DNA of 64,000 nucleotides from Porogramme epimiltina (taxonomy: Eukaryota > Basidiomycota > Agaricomycetes > Polyporales > Polyporaceae): the NCBI GenBank assembly GCA_900155495.1, contig FTLJ01000619.1, positions 1-64,000 on the forward strand. The letters are read 5' to 3'. The position numbers and the translations under genes were made by a program. A model generated the notes under the pieces. It was given only the letters and a program-made list of their open reading frames with translations, was not told the DNA's origin and did no database searches. This document shows positions 49,644 to 62,537 of this stretch, piece after piece (position 1 is the stretch's first letter; every line of letters starts with the position of its first letter).

Positions 49644-49648
49644 CGCGG

Positions 49649-52600
49649 TCAGCGGCGCGCGCGCTTCCGCTTGATCTGTATCTCGGACTCCTGGGAAGCC
49701 TCAGGCCCTGGGCCCTCGCCCGAAGAGCCTGCAGCCCCCTCGCGCTCGGGACTGGTCACCGCAGTCGCGGGAGCTTCGTCCTCGGACTCTTCGTCATCGG
49801 ACCGCCCACGCTTGCGAGAGGCCTTCGGCGTCTTAGTCGTCTCCTCTTCCTCGTCAGCCTCCGGCTCGGGAGGCTCCGACTCCCGTGGCGACGACAGCCG
49901 GGAGGGGGAAGGCGACGAGCGCAGAGGGCTAAGCGATGGCGAGCGGGAAGGAGACTTCGTGGGTTCTTTCTGCGGAGACACCCGCTTGCGCGCTGCGCGA
50001 GGTTTAGGCCGCGCCTTGGGCGTGGTGGTAGCGGCGGGCGCTTCCTGTTCGTCCTCTGTTGGGCCGCCATCGCCGTCCGAGAGCGCGCCGTTCTGGGTGA
50101 CCTTGCCATTGGCCATGATATCCTCGACCTCGGTCGCCTCTGCAATATCGTCGTCGGTCGTCACGAACTCGGCGCTCTTCGCAGCGTCCTTGCGTTTTCG
50201 GCCCCTTCGGCCGCCGCCAGCACCTGACCTCGATGTTAGACAGATATGTTACGTGCTGGAAAAACTATGCATACCCTTCTCTTTCAACATCGCCGTTGAA
50301 AGTTTCTTTTCGTATGCGCGGTACGGCTCCCATGGTTTGGATGTTGGCGAGATCTCTAGCTTGGACTGAGCAATAACATTGTCCAAGTGAGCCTTGCTGC
50401 GAAGAGATTATTATGGTCAGCGAAATGTGATACAATAGGGACAGTTGACTGCTTACATCGTCAATGCGTCATGTTGATTCATAGACGACAGAAGGGGGAG
50501 CAATACACGGAAGAACTTTGTGCACTTGGTCCTTGCTTTCTTGTTCTTCGTGGCCTCATATCCAGCTAGCCGTTTGCCGACCCAACTGAGCGACGTAGTC
50601 TGGATCTCGACAACATACTTGCTGTCCAAGCGCCTTACTACGGAGAGCTGAGCGCCACGAATTAACATGCAGCCAGTGAGCGCCTTCCCCAGGGCGATAG
50701 AGTGCTCTTCAGTGTTCGCCACGGCATCCAGATAGAGTGTGAAAGACTAATAAACGTGTGGTGAGTACGACTTTGCGGGATGAATTCAGCGTACGCACCT
50801 CCTGAAGCGCCTGACAAACAATACCGACGACAGCGTCTCCGTTGTCCTTGTACATGCCCTCCTCCCGTAGAATCTCGATCACGACCTTCGAACACATATC
50901 GAACGTGGCTCCGAGACGACCGTAGTGGGCAAGGACTGCTGTCGCATGTCTGAAGTGGATCACGCCTGCGCGAATCGCGCGAAGGAATGTGGTGATAATG
51001 CCGATAAATACATACTCCTTCTCCAGTTGAGCGCGAGACTTGGTGCGAGGATCGGGCGACGCAGCCTTTGCGGCGGCTTTGCCCTTGGGGCCCCTCTTCT
51101 TGCCCTTGGGCTGCTCCTCAGGCTCGGGTTCTTCTTCATCTTCATTATCGTCCTCGCTGCTCTCGTGCTCTTCGGGAGTCTCTTCGGCGATTTCTTCCGC
51201 GTAGCTCTCAATCTCAGTTTGAACGAAGCTTGCACAGCGGTACTGAACCTCGTCGTCAAGGGATAGAGGGAGTGCTGCGGTTGGCAGTCGACTGCCGTCA
51301 GGCGCAGTTGTCTCCGTGGCGCAGAAGAGAATGTGAAGAGTAAGAAGACCTTGGAAAGCCTGTGTTATGTGATGACATGAATACCCAATATGCGCATGGC
51401 GGCAAATTTGACTTACCGCTCGTCGTACACCCTCCACGGTATTCGACTGCGTACCGACTGCAAATTCCACAAGTTTCTCCAAGAGAGACTCTCGCTCTTC
51501 CTTGAGCTTGTCCCGAAGTTGCATCTCTTCTGGTGAGAGTTCAAGTGACGCTGGGAGGCTACGAGCTTTCCACATGACGTGTAGGGTCAAAACATGGAGT
51601 GCTCGGTCCACCATCTGCACAGCGTCTTAGTTTAGAATAATGTTTGTCGGCGTAATGCGCTCACCATCTCTTCCTCCTTGTACCCAAGGCGACCGCGTTC
51701 AGCGAGTGCGCTGACGATATCCCAAGCGCTACTCTGTTTCCCGCCCTCGTCTTCCTCCATCCACGAAGTCATATCGCGAATACCGGAAAGCGCAGCGAGC
51801 CGCGCACAGATGGCGGCGAGTGCCAAGACTTCGTCCTCGGTGAACGACGCGACTTCTATCTCGTCGCGACCTGCGATGGCATCGCGCAGTGAAGTCGACA
51901 GTTCGTCCTCCAGCTCCAGGATCTTCGCGCTGTTCGTCTTAGAGAGACTCGTTGCGTCCATCAAGCGACGAATGGTAGCGACTGCGTTGGCCAGCACAAC
52001 TGGCGACGAGTGCGACAAGAGTTGCTTTGTGACCTCTTCCCAAAGGCTTGAATACGCCTACTGACTTGATCAGACCCGGTGCATGAGACACATGTAATGA
52101 TCACTGACCGTCATCATTCGCATCTCCAGATACAAGTCGAGGTTCATGAGCTGAGGTATCAGCAGGACATCTGATATCCTGCTCTCATCCGTCTGATGTT
52201 TGACGAAAAGCTGAGGGAGGGCCTTGATGAGTGCTCGGGTGATGTCTGAGGACGTGGTATCTTCGTCTGCCTGCTAATAGTAAATGTTAGCGTGCCGAGA
52301 GTTGAGCAAGACTGTTGTCGAACCTTCTTTGCGGAAGCAGCGTCAGCAAGGGCCTTCCGAAGGGTGGCGACAAGCATCTCTAGGAGGACTGCCTCCTCGA
52401 CCTCTTCTAGCCGATATGCCTCGTCCACTGACTCCTCAGTAGCGGCCTGTTTACCCTTCGAGCGCGACGTAGGGCGCGAGCTGTCCCCCACTGCTGAGTG
52501 ATCTAAGAGCAGCACATCCAGGAGGGTCTCCCAGTCGCGCACCGGTTCGACCTCGTCCCATAGCGCCTCCACTACAAGTGCAGTGCGGCCCTTTGGATTA

Positions 52601-54543
52601 TGGCCAACCAGGGATGCGACCTCCTTCGCCCGGACCTTCTTCGACGACCCTTCGCCCAGATCCATGCTGTCGTCCTCGTCTGCGTCCCCGGTGGTCTTGT
52701 CCAGGGCACGACCCCAGCTCACGAGGAGCATACCGAGCGCCTTGATGCCCGCACGATGTTTGTCCGAGTCCGACGCCCGCCTCCCCACCAACCGTTCCTC
52801 AACTGTCTCTTCCCAAACGCCCTTGACGAACCCGCTCACCGCGCGGCGCACGCGCGCCTCCTCGTCGAACACAAGAAGACACAGTTTTTGCCGTTGGTCG
52901 TCTTCCAATAGCCCGTGCCCGTCTATTGTCTGCAGAACCTGCACAACAGCGACACGGACACTGAGTTCGATGTCGCCGACGGCCATCTCGACAAGTCTGG
53001 GCTTGAAGCGCTCTGTGAAGTTCTGCATAGGCCCTCCTCCGATGTATGCCGTCTGCTCGTAAGCCAGCGCGAGCGCGCGCACCGCCTCCAGCCGCACCTG
53101 GGTCTGGGCGTCGGAGAGTACCCAGCCCACGTAGCGGAAGTAGGCGCCGTCAAGGAAGTGGGCGGGGTACTTCTTGAACCATAGGCCTATCGCGCGCACA
53201 CACTCGGCGCGGATATTAGGATCGAGATCGCGGTATCGGTGGATGAATACACTATATGTACCTGCTCAGCAACGCTGTGAGCTCAAAGACGGCGTTACTC
53301 ACCCATCAACGAATTCCTTCAAATATTCCCCAAGCTTTGAACGGCGCTCGCGGACCTCCGCCGCTCTTTTCTCGAGCTCAGAGTCCCGGACGTTACCGCC
53401 CTTGCCCTTGTTCCCAGCCGCCTTCCGCTTGCGTTCCCCTTCCCGCTGCCGACTAACTACCTCCGCCTCCTTTTCCACGGACGCGGCGACGTCGCATAAG
53501 GCTGTCTCCACCTCCAGCGCAATGACCGTCGCGGTGTGGCGGAAACTACGGAGTTGAGAGGACGACATGGCAATAACCCATGTTTGCAGCGTGGCCATCA
53601 AGTCAGATGTGTAGAGGGATCCCAGCTCAGCCGAGGAGACGATGAGGCGTTCAAGGAACTCGGAGAGGGACTTCCGGAACTTCTTGAAGATCGGGAGTTT
53701 AGACGTAAGGGGATATATAGGCGTGTCGTCCTAAAAAAGCGATGAGAGGGCGACTAGTAATACAGACACGCGTTGCTCACCTTCTTCAGAAGTTCGGTGA
53801 AGTCGTCCAGCGCGTCGACCACTCCATCGTAGTCCATTACACGGTCTTCGTCCAAAGACTCGTTGCATCCACACGTGCGCAATACACAGTTGATAAGCTC
53901 AGCCAAACTTGGCCCGGGCAAGTTCGAGAGCGACTCGAGGTAGTCCTCGGCAGTAGACTGAAGAGCAGCGGCGGGGTTCATGATAGCATCTGACCACCGT
54001 TTAAGAACGCGTAAAGGGCAGCATATAAGCATATAACGTACTGAAAAGCGGATTGTCGTTGGAAATCTTGATGTCCTTCGCCACCTTCTCTCCGTCGAAC
54101 TCGCCATCCGCTCCTGCTGCCTGTTTGCCCTTCCGACCAGCGGACTTGCGCGGTTTCGACGGTCCTGGAGGCTTCTGGGTGGCGCGTTTCGGCGCAGTGC
54201 CGCGCGGTGCGCGCGGTTTCTTGGGTGCGGGCGCAACCTTGGTCTTCCGTTTGGCCGAGGACTTAGCTGGTGGTTTAGGCGCGTGATAGTCGCCTTCCTC
54301 CGCGTCGTCCTCATCGTCTGCGGACCCGTGGTCGGAGTCTTCATTACGCGCATCCTCCTTTCCGTTTTCTTCGTCGCTCGTCGCGTCGGAACGCTTACGC
54401 TTGCTCAACAGCGAACTATTGACTGGGAGTGCAGTCAGACGACGTCGAGGGAACGGGCCAAAGTTGGGGGCTGTACCTGACACAAATTGTGTTGCTTTCT
54501 TTCTCTCCCGTTGGGATCTCCTAGGTTCCGAGGCGTCGGGCAT
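49649..54543 (-). CDS. SCC3: Cohesin subunit Scc3/STAG
   Basis: Complement of 54042-54543, 53781-53989, 53303-53730, 53251-52324 (one exon), 52109-52273, 51665-52057, 51417-51614, 50799-51359, 50457-50746, 50275-50396, 49649-50223; about 1456 aa. Basic, disordered N-terminus, then the STAG domain (TPIYPLTSKLPIFKKFRKSL, LMATLQTWVIAMSSSQLRSF) and the stromalin conservative domain (YFRYVGWVLSDAQTQVRLEA, SVRVAVVQVLQTIDGHGLL). Helical repeats follow, then an acidic/basic Ser-Pro tail ending IKRKRARR. Scc3 binds the kleisin Rad21/Scc1 and DNA and is needed for cohesin loading in the nucleus. In exon 1 a 54-nt in-frame GT...AG segment after QFVS (roughly 54422-54475) may be an intron; both versions are open. 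Confidence 0.9.
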
Positions 54544-54857
54544 ACTGCCGGCTGAAAGAAGGGATGGAGAGCTAAGTAGGAGATGAGAGTTGTGGCCAAG
54601 ACGCGCTCGCCGCGCGCGAGACCGTGTTGTCGCCCCGATTGGGCGTGTCACGTGATGGTCACAGTCGCGTGATCAATGACGCGTTGTGACATACCTGGAC
54701 GCGTTGGGGCTTTGAGTTTCGCGTTCGGCGACCGGGAATACCACGACCACTGCTTCCTGGATTGTGCCTTCGTCCACTCTGTTTTGTTATCTCCTACCTA
54801 ACAAGGCACCCCGAGCGCATTCACGCACCTGAACTTTCCCGGTCTTCCATTCTTACA
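54544..54857. promoter_or_regulatory. Divergent promoter region SCC3/RSC7
   Basis: The 314 nt between the start codons must hold both promoters. Repeated CGCGT/ACGCG words are present. No TATA box is obvious. MluI-box-like ACGCG words (near 54600, 54680 and 54700) recall fungal G1/S control of cohesin genes, but this is inference. Confidence 0.4.
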
Positions 54858-56684
54858 ATGGCCCCAGGCGGCACCAAAATCGTCATTCGACCTCGGCGCG
54901 GGCGCGGTGCCCAGGCGACTCGCCAGCGAGAAGAGGAGGAAGATGGAGATGAAGAGATGAAGACGGATGAACAAGATGGGGAAACAGGGAGCTCGCGCAG
55001 TACTTCCGAGTCCACGCATACCTCTGCGGAAGAAGAGGAGCAAGTAGATATCGACAATGACGACGACACAGACCCCGCAGTTCAACCCGACACGCTATAC
55101 ACTGACGGTGACGACGCTGCGGAGGACTATGAACCCACCCCCTATCGGAAGCGCGGCAGGCCAAGGGGACGCCCGCGGGGATCTGGTACATCCACTCCGC
55201 GCGGGCGTGGGCGCGGGCGCGGGAGAGGCAGGCCGCGAGGTCGCGGTATTACTATCAAGCTTCCCAAGCGCAGTGGAGAGGAGGGACAGGACAGCGAGGC
55301 CACGGAGGGCGCAGAAGCTTCTACCCCAGCGCAGGAGGGAGAGGAAGGTCCCATCGGCGGCGGCAAGCCGTTCCACCGAATACAGGGGAAGGTGTATGTC
55401 ATTGATGGCGATGAGTATGTCACCGACGATGATCCCAAAGGAGACACGAAAATCGATAGCAACGGCAATCTGCTGGGGGGTGAGTCCTGCGCCAGCTCAA
55501 CACGCACGGGCATGGCTGACGCAGCAACAGAGCGACGGTTCAAGTCCCAGACTTTCATTCTACCAAATCGCAACCCAGAGCGTAAATACATGCTCGCCAT
55601 CGATGCCGCTCGTACCTCCGGTTTCCGCGACTCGCTGTATTACTTCCGCCGAAACCCATTGGCGATGAAGCTCAACGCGACACAATACGAGAAAGACTAC
55701 CTCATCTCAGTTGGAAAGTTGGGCTCCCACCTCAAGACCCGCAGTGTGACTATGATCACCGCCCGTAGCGCATACAAGCTACACGGAGCAAAGATGCTAG
55801 CTGGTGCGTCGTTCGTAACCTAGTAATTCATGTTGTAGTTCGTCTAACATGGTGTTTAGAGGGACGTTGGGTCATCGACGATTACTACGAAGATAAGGCC
55901 CTCGAAGAAGCGACCACTAAGGGTGTTAAGCCCGGAGATCTTGTTGGCGATCTGCAAGACTCCTCCAATCTCACAAATGAAGCTGCGGCGCTCGCCGCAG
56001 CGGCCGGCGGCGGCGGCCAGGGCGGAAAGAGCGAGCGAAGTGGCGGCGGAGTGGGCATGTACCGCGCGGGAGGGCCAACGACGCTCTTCGGCGGGTCCGG
56101 GTGGGGCCCGTATAGCGACGGCCCGCTCAACGCCGTCCGCAAGTCGTACCTCACGCGCGAGGGCGTCAACGAGGAGAACTGGATGTGGGTCGCCGCGGAC
56201 CGTACGGTGGAGATGACGCGCGAGTGGGCGAAGCTCCGCGGGCAGGCGCTCGAGGTGTGTGGCGGCATCCTGGGAGACGCCCTGGGCGAGCCCGAGGCAC
56301 GGGGCGAGAAGCGGACGGCCGAGGAGATGATCGAGGACGAACGCAAGAGGAAGGCGCGGGTGCGCCAGCTGCCGATGGGCGTGTACGAGCCCCAGACGGA
56401 CATTGTGCTCTGTGAGTATCCGTTCCTCTGGTGCTCCTCAAGGTCATTGACACTGATTGTGTGCTTCAGATCGCTCTGACACTCAGCCGACCCAGTCGCG
56501 CTGGGAGGCACTCCCAGATGGCCCAGAGAAACGGCGTGTGCTCGGCGGCGCAAAGGTCGGCGGCGGCGCGTGGGGCGTTGCATGGGTCGATACCGTCATG
56601 ACGACGCCCCAACAACAGCAAGAAGACAGATGGGCGAAGGAGAGGGAGAAGTACATGGACCTGATCGACCTGCCCCCCTCATGA
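54858..56684 (+). CDS. RSC7: Chromatin-remodelling complex subunit, Rsc7/Npl6 (Swp82) family
   Basis: Join 54858-55479, 55531-55803, 55860-56411, 56470-56684; 553 aa. The N-terminus is acidic and carries AT-hook-like tracts (RKRGRPRGRPRGS, then RGRGRGRGRGRPRGRG). The conserved domain follows: KPFHRIQGKVYVIDGDEYVT, PNRNPERKYMLAIDAARTSG, FRDSLYYFRRNPL, LISVGKLGSHLKTRSVTMI and GRWVIDDYYEDKA. This order is that of the RSC7/SWP82 family, subunits of RSC and SWI/SNF remodelers in the nucleus. The C-terminal exons contain PQTDIVLYRSDTQPTQSRWE. Phases are consistent and the stop is clear. The ortholog could be called either Rsc7 or Swp82, since many fungi keep one gene for both. Confidence 0.9.
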
Positions 56685-58715
56685 CCGTGCGACTACTGCC
56701 CACGACTGTGACTTATGCTTGCTTTCGCTCCAGCTTTCGACATGTACGAGATTATTGTACGTCTTCTTGTAGGTCCTAATTGTGTAATGCATTCCGCTTT
56801 GACGTCTCCGCAGCCTCCTTGGAGAGACATGCCTCGCGCTATCAAGTCATGGGACGCACCTCTCGCAGATGTTAGGTCCGCTCACATGCCCCGGAAGAGA
56901 CCCAGGTTCGACCAGTCAGTTGGGCAGATGGTTGACCATCTTCTCTTCGCGTTCATATTGCCACCGGGGGCTGTGGACGCGGGTTGGCAGCACGATCTTC
57001 AACTGCCGCACGCGTGTAACCTCAAGCTTCAAGGGAGCAGGGGCAAGATCGAGGACGCGTGGCTGGCGAGCGACCGCACCAACCCCCTTTCGTTGCTCTC
57101 ATCTCCCGCGGGGTTCATATGGCTTCGAGGAGCATGTCGGGAAGGTAAAGGAAATCATGGAGCAGGATTCAAGATTTGAGAAGTGACAGTCAAAGAGGTT
57201 GAAACTTAGTCTTTGCTCCGCCGTCCGAACTCTTCAGCTTCAGCACCCCGCCGGACGAGAACAATCCCCTTAACCTTGAGTTAGGTCAAGGACCATCGCT
57301 GCAACGCCATAGAGGCACGGTCGACGCAACTCAAATCCTGACGACCCCCCGAAAGCACAAGTTCAGTAAGCTAAACGCCGTGAATCCTACGCCATTCCTC
57401 AGCACTAGCAGATGGTACGTACACAATGCCGGATAGTGTCTGTGTCTGTGTTCTCAACAGTGACTATCATTTGAGGATGTGGGTACAGCTCAGCTGAATG
57501 CTTGAAGGACCTCGTATATTCGCGCGGAGTTAATGCGGCCAATATCGGCAAAGCGGTGTAGAGAGAAGGCGAAGGATATGGGCATCTCCGCTAGAATCAA
57601 ACTTAATGTCTATTTTGACCCGCCTTTGGCCGCACTCACTACTTCTTCATCACTATTATCGAACTTCTAGTACAAAAATAAGCTCGCCATCCAGCGATAG
57701 ATCGCCCGACCGAGAGCAAGGATGAACATAGCATTGTTGAATTCATGGCGGCCTGCACTGGTTGGGGGCCTGCTGAACCTTGTAACGTCCCTCCATTCCT
57801 TCAAGTTGTCGGAGACGCGCTCACACATGTGTAACGTGCCCCAGGTGACCATTGTCCACTCGATGGTGTCGCATGCGCGACAGAGCATTTGACCCTTTTT
57901 CAAGGGTCATTAAAAGCACGTCGAGTCCACAGGCAGATCTGTCAGGCGCCTCGCTGTAACATCATAAAATACCACGATATCCGCCGCCACCGGAGCATCA
58001 TCGAGCTAGCCACTATCGGGCTGCGAGGGCATGTTCCATAGAACCCCTTCGTACTGCGGCGAAACGTAATGCCGAGATTGCAAGAGACTTTCAATGAGGT
58101 GGTGGCCTCGCGTTGCCACCCTGACATCTCAGAGGCCTGGTGACGAGCTCTCTCATGAGCGGGCGCCCACGGGGAGGCGTTTGTAAGTGCATACGGCTGC
58201 CTTGCTGCATCTTCTGACAACCTGCCCGTGGTCATTTATAGGTACTTCTGAAGGCATCAAGCTGCCAGAGCTATCGATGTTTCAAGTTTTTCTGCGCCTT
58301 GATCACTAGTCGGGGCCGACCTCTAGGAGATGGAGCCAATCGCTGAGCAGAGGAAGGAAGCGACCGACCAGCCACTTCCCCGCAAACGTCCGGGAATTTT
58401 GACTCCTGAATAGCGATGTTACGGGATATAGGCCTAAAATGGGGCATGCATCTGCTCAGCGAAGGCTTCCGTTGTCCACCTCAGCCTGTGTCCATCTGCG
58501 ATCTATCCCGACTAGCGTCTAACTGGTGCCAAAGCGCAACTGGTGCCCATTTTCGCCCGAAGTTCCTTCGGGGTGCCCACGCATGCCACAGAGCAGGCAG
58601 GCGCGTATAAGTCACCCGGGGTAGTCCCCCAGCGGGACGCCAGGCTCACGTCCTCCCGCTCACTCGGACGCCCACGTCGCCCCTTTCCTTCCTCACCCCA
58701 TCCCGCCCCACTAAA
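56685..58715. other. Intergenic region with an unexplained open frame
   Basis: About 2 kb. A 154-codon plus-strand frame (56715-57179) overlaps a 105-codon frame in another phase (56869-57186), the second ending in a protein-like helix (EEHVGKVKEIMEQDSRFEK). A minus-strand frame at 57667-57903 (CRACDTIEWTMVTWGTLHM) is also open. None matches a family I know and no exon pattern links them, so they could be parts of a decayed gene or chance. The remainder shows no repeat or RNA signal. Confidence 0.35.
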
Positions 58716-61054
58716 ATGCCGGGATCCCCTGTGATGCCCACCATGACCGACTGGGACAATCTGTACCACTCCTCAGGCGCCATTCTTGTCGGTGGCCTTG
58801 TAGCTCTCTTGTGAGTGCTCCAAAAATGCCGTTCATAATGCTGGCATTCTCACCCATCACCTCGTTTGTGGCAGCCTGTCCGGTGCCGTCATTATGCAAG
58901 TCTTTCTCTACTACCGCCTCTACCCCACAGATCCCTTACGCACCAAGAGCATGGTCAGTGCCTCCGCGACATTACTCGGCAAGTATTAGCCCTTAACGCC
59001 GCCAACGAATTCGGCGCCTTTCCAGGTCTCCCTCGTGTGGTTTCTCGACTTTATTCACTCTATCATGGTGTGTATCGCCAATTGGCAAAACCTCATTGCC
59101 AACTTCGGCCACTTTGGCAATCTCGACTACATCACCTGGTGAGCGCAATGCACCTTCCCATTCGCGGCTACATCATTCATCACACCATTTTCGCACCGAA
59201 GGTCAATCGCCGTAAGCCTGTCGTCGCTACGATTAACCTTCGTATATTGATATTGTTGTGCTGTTGAGGTGACCGTGGCATTGACTGTGAGGCGCTGTTA
59301 TCATCTCTCCACTTCGAGAGATTACTAATCCGAAATTGGAAAGGCCTCAACCACGTTCCTTGTGCACTGGTATGTATTTCCTTGGCTTTGAGGACCCACA
59401 ATAGCCCACAAACAATATTCTCACCGTGGTGGTAGCTTCTTCTCCCACCGTATCTACACTCGTAGGATTACCTGTAACTTCCTAATGAGACTATTCCTTA
59501 CGACTATTCTCTACAGTCAGCCGTGGAAATTGGCATATCACTGCTCCCTTGGTATGTACTCTACTCTCACAAGACGATGGACCCAATCAGGGCTCAACAT
59601 ATGAAACAGGTGTTCTTAGCCTTTGTTCGTCTCGGTATGCACATCGTCGCTCCGACAGATCAGTATTACAATCATAGCTTACGCTGGCTGGTCGACTACG
59701 GATAGCTTCTGCAACAGGTACGATACCATCGCCCTAGGAATCTTACCATGAGCTTATCTCTTTCATAACTAGTATCCACCACTATGATGTTCGCGAGTCT
59801 CCGCTGATATCTAGGCAGGTGTAAAAGCTAATAGTTTCTACGCAGGATTCGGCTCAAGAGCTTCTCGAAATTCGTCGAGAAATACTCAGTATGCTCGCGT
59901 CTCACCATCCTCCCTATAGGAGCGCTTAACAGTTTGCTTTCAGTATGTCTTTACACTGGGCCTCTCAACCTCTACTGCACTCGATGTCCTCATCACCGGT
60001 ATTTTATGCTATTATCTCAGGGCGCGAAAGAGCGGTCTTGCAAGGTACGAGCTCCGTACCGAATACCCCCTACCATAAAACTAATTCTTGATAGAATGGA
60101 TAAGGTCATTGACACCCTCACCCTGTACACCGTTGAAAATGGTATGCTGACATGGTGAGTTCATCTACGGCTCAGTAGCACATGTTGCACTACACAGTCG
60201 TGATCCATTTACTGACTCATATGTCTGAAGCATCACGACTGCTGTATCCCTCATTTGTGTACGTCCTCGCCCTCCGCCTGTTTTCTCGTACTCACTGACA
60301 GCACTCCCCACCTTAAATAAAGTGGCTAAGGATGCCCAACAACCTCATCTTCCTCGGCTTGCATCTCGCGATCAGCAAACGTAAGTCACCACCTCTCATA
60401 GCACACTATCTCCCCACCGCTTACCCACACCCCACCAGTGTACGCGAACTCGTTCATGGCTAGGTCAGCCCTCCCCTCCCCTCGTTCCTACTTCCCCCGC
60501 TCACACAATCCACACGCGTCGCCGCGACCTACCTACCCACAGCCTGAACGCGCGCCGGTCACTCACGAGCAAGTCCTCCCGCTCGCGCTCGCGCTCAACC
60601 GGCGGCGCTGAGATGCCCGGCAACGCGAGTGGCGGGTACGCCCTCCCCGTCATCTTCCCGAGCGCCTACAGCCCGCGCACCCCGCCTGCAAATGGGCTCG
60701 CGCCTTGGCACTCGGTGGGTTCCCCTCCCTCCCCCTCTTCTTCGTTCGATCCGCGCGCACGCGAACTCAGGTTTGACACTGACGCGCTGCGCCCGACGCA
60801 GCATTCGCGCCCCTCGCGTCCGGGCACACCCAAGGTGAGCGCGTTGAATTCCCCCGCGCGCCCTCGCCTGCCCGCGCTGACGCCGCGCGCCTCCGCCGCA
60901 GCCGCTCCAGATCGCGGTCGACATCGAGCGCACGGTGCACGAGGACGAGGACGGCGAGTCGCGCGCGAACCTCCGGAGCAGCACCGACTCCGGCGCGCTC
61001 TCCCCCGGGGCGAAGGCCGAGCAGGACATCACCGTCTCCACGCGGAGCCTTTGA
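58716..61054 (+). CDS. DUF6534-family multi-pass membrane protein, 19 exons (379 aa)
   Basis: Exons 58716-58810, 58875-58953, 59026-59138, 59202-59211 (10 nt), 59269-59286 (18 nt), 59345-59370, 59436-59461, 59517-59551, 59610-59634, 59678-59717, 59846-59888, 59944-60044, 60095-60154, 60231-60258, 60323-60380, 60439-60463, 60543-60714, 60802-60834, 60902-61054. Family landmarks in order: GAILVGGLVALLSGAVIMQV, YYRLYPTD, VWFLDFIHSIMVCIANWQNL, ITWSIAVTVALT, TFLVHCFFSHRIYTLS, LKSFSKFVEKYSYVFTLGLS, LDVLITGILCYYLR, DTLTLYTVENGMLT, MPNNLIFLGLHLAISKLYAN and FMARLNARR, then a Ser/Arg-rich cytosolic tail. The family is frequent in Agaricomycetes and of unknown function, with about seven membrane segments. 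The intron at 59718-59845 is twice the usual length and may hide one more small exon. Confidence 0.83.
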
Positions 61055-62537
61055 CGTCAAGTTGGCTCGGGAGCGGTGGTGCACGAAGAACCAAGAACCA
61101 AAAAACAAGAACCCAAGAACATAAGAACTCAAGAACCTAGTGTACGTCCGTCCGGGCTTTACCCAGCCTGCGCCCGTGTCTGTGAGATTATCCGGCGGCT
61201 TTTGTATACGATACCAGCACTGTTTACGCAGCTCGCGACCCCCGCGTGACTCGGCCACCCCAGTTTAACGTTATGTACGCCCGCGATACCCACCACCCCG
61301 CGTTTTCTGATCCGTCCCATCCCATGCGCATACGTTATATGTACTTCCCCCGTCTACTTACCTCACACACTCCCGAGTTCTCGCCGGCACGCACACGCGC
61401 TCGGCCACACGTAAGTCGGTCCAACGGGGACACGGAGCGAGAGAGACGTTTATATTACAGTAAAGAATACACCTTCTTGCGTCTATAACGGGGGTTGGAG
61501 AGACGAGCGAGCGGGCGAGCGGCGGCGGCGGTAAGAAGAGACAGGCCGGAGAGGGAGAGGGTGGATGCGAATGCGAACGCGAAAAGCTGCGGCGGACAGA
61601 GTGTACAGTGCGCGAGAACTTGATCGGAAGAAAAAGGGTCCCCAAGAATCCATGCGAGTGAGTGTTCGACGTGCGGGCTGCGGGGCTGCGAGGCTGCGGA
61701 ACGGGGGAGATGCAGGGGCGACGGACGTGGGACGGATGGCGTGTGTCGGTGCGTGCGTGTGGAGAGGGAGGGGGTTGGACGAGCGACGAGGGAGGAGAGA
61801 AGAGGTGAGGAGAGGAGCGGCGTAGTCGAGGGAGGGGGGCGGGCGGCGGGGGAAGATTGCCATGCCGATGGTCGGTAAGACAGCGCGCGGAGGGAAAAGG
61901 CGGTCGGTGAGGAAGGGGCGACGGCGGGTATGAGAACCCAACAACCATGGGAGGGGGTGGCGGTCGAGGGGGAGGGAGGGGAATGGAAGGGGAGGGGGAG
62001 GGGGAAGACAGAGAAGGAGAACGAAGCTGGAAAAAGCGCGAAGGAGCGACGAGGCGGCGGTGGCGGTGCACGCGGCGGGCAGAACAAAACGATGGTCGAA
62101 AACAGGGAGGACTAACGAGCGACGGCGTGGTATCGGAGAGAGAGAGAGTATAAGGCTGTAAGTAGTCTCGCGGCGACGCGACAGTAGGAGGGGGGAAAGG
62201 TAGTGCGGTTTATAACGTGGTATCTGGTACTTTGCGGGCCCGGTTTTGGGGTGCGCACGCGCGCGCGGAGGAGGCGCCGGCGCGAGGGGGCGGGAGGCGG
62301 GAGTAGCACAGGGGGGCCATTACGACCTATGAGGGCGGGGTTACCGTATGACGCGGGCGCGAGAGGTGAAAGTACAAGTCGAGAACGAGGGTGGGGGGAG
62401 TTTAACGTCGAGAGCGAGCGGCGGGGAGGTCCACCACCTAGATCGAAGGGTTGGGGATTTTCCGTCAGCTGAGAGGGCAAGACCGAGCGAACACGGAAAC
62501 AGAGCCAGAGCCAGGGACAGCCGCGGGGCGGGGCGCA
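61055..62537. other. Convergent 3' flanks with purine-rich tract
   Basis: About 1.5 kb between two genes ending towards each other. The part 61485-62180 is a low-complexity purine-rich tract (listed separately). No supportable coding sequence. Confidence 0.5.
61485..62180 (+). repeat. Purine-rich low-complexity tract
   Basis: Roughly 700 nt in which the plus strand is strongly enriched in G and A, with runs such as GGAGGGGGAGGGGG near 61960-62010 and GAGAGAGAGAG near 62135-62150. The minus strand therefore reads as Pro/Ser/Leu-rich open frames, which are composition artefacts. Confidence 0.75.

Larger units (their letters stand above)
48981..49648. other. Spacer between DUF6533 copy 2 and SCC3
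   Basis: Holds a probable DUF6533 last-exon remnant (about 49040-49170) and the second flank repeat (49468-49643), which touches the SCC3 stop codon. Confidence 0.5.

Noticed and set aside
61358..62087. Pro/Ser-rich minus-strand frames up to 237 codons
   Set aside because: Direct result of the purine-rich tract; no conserved sequence.
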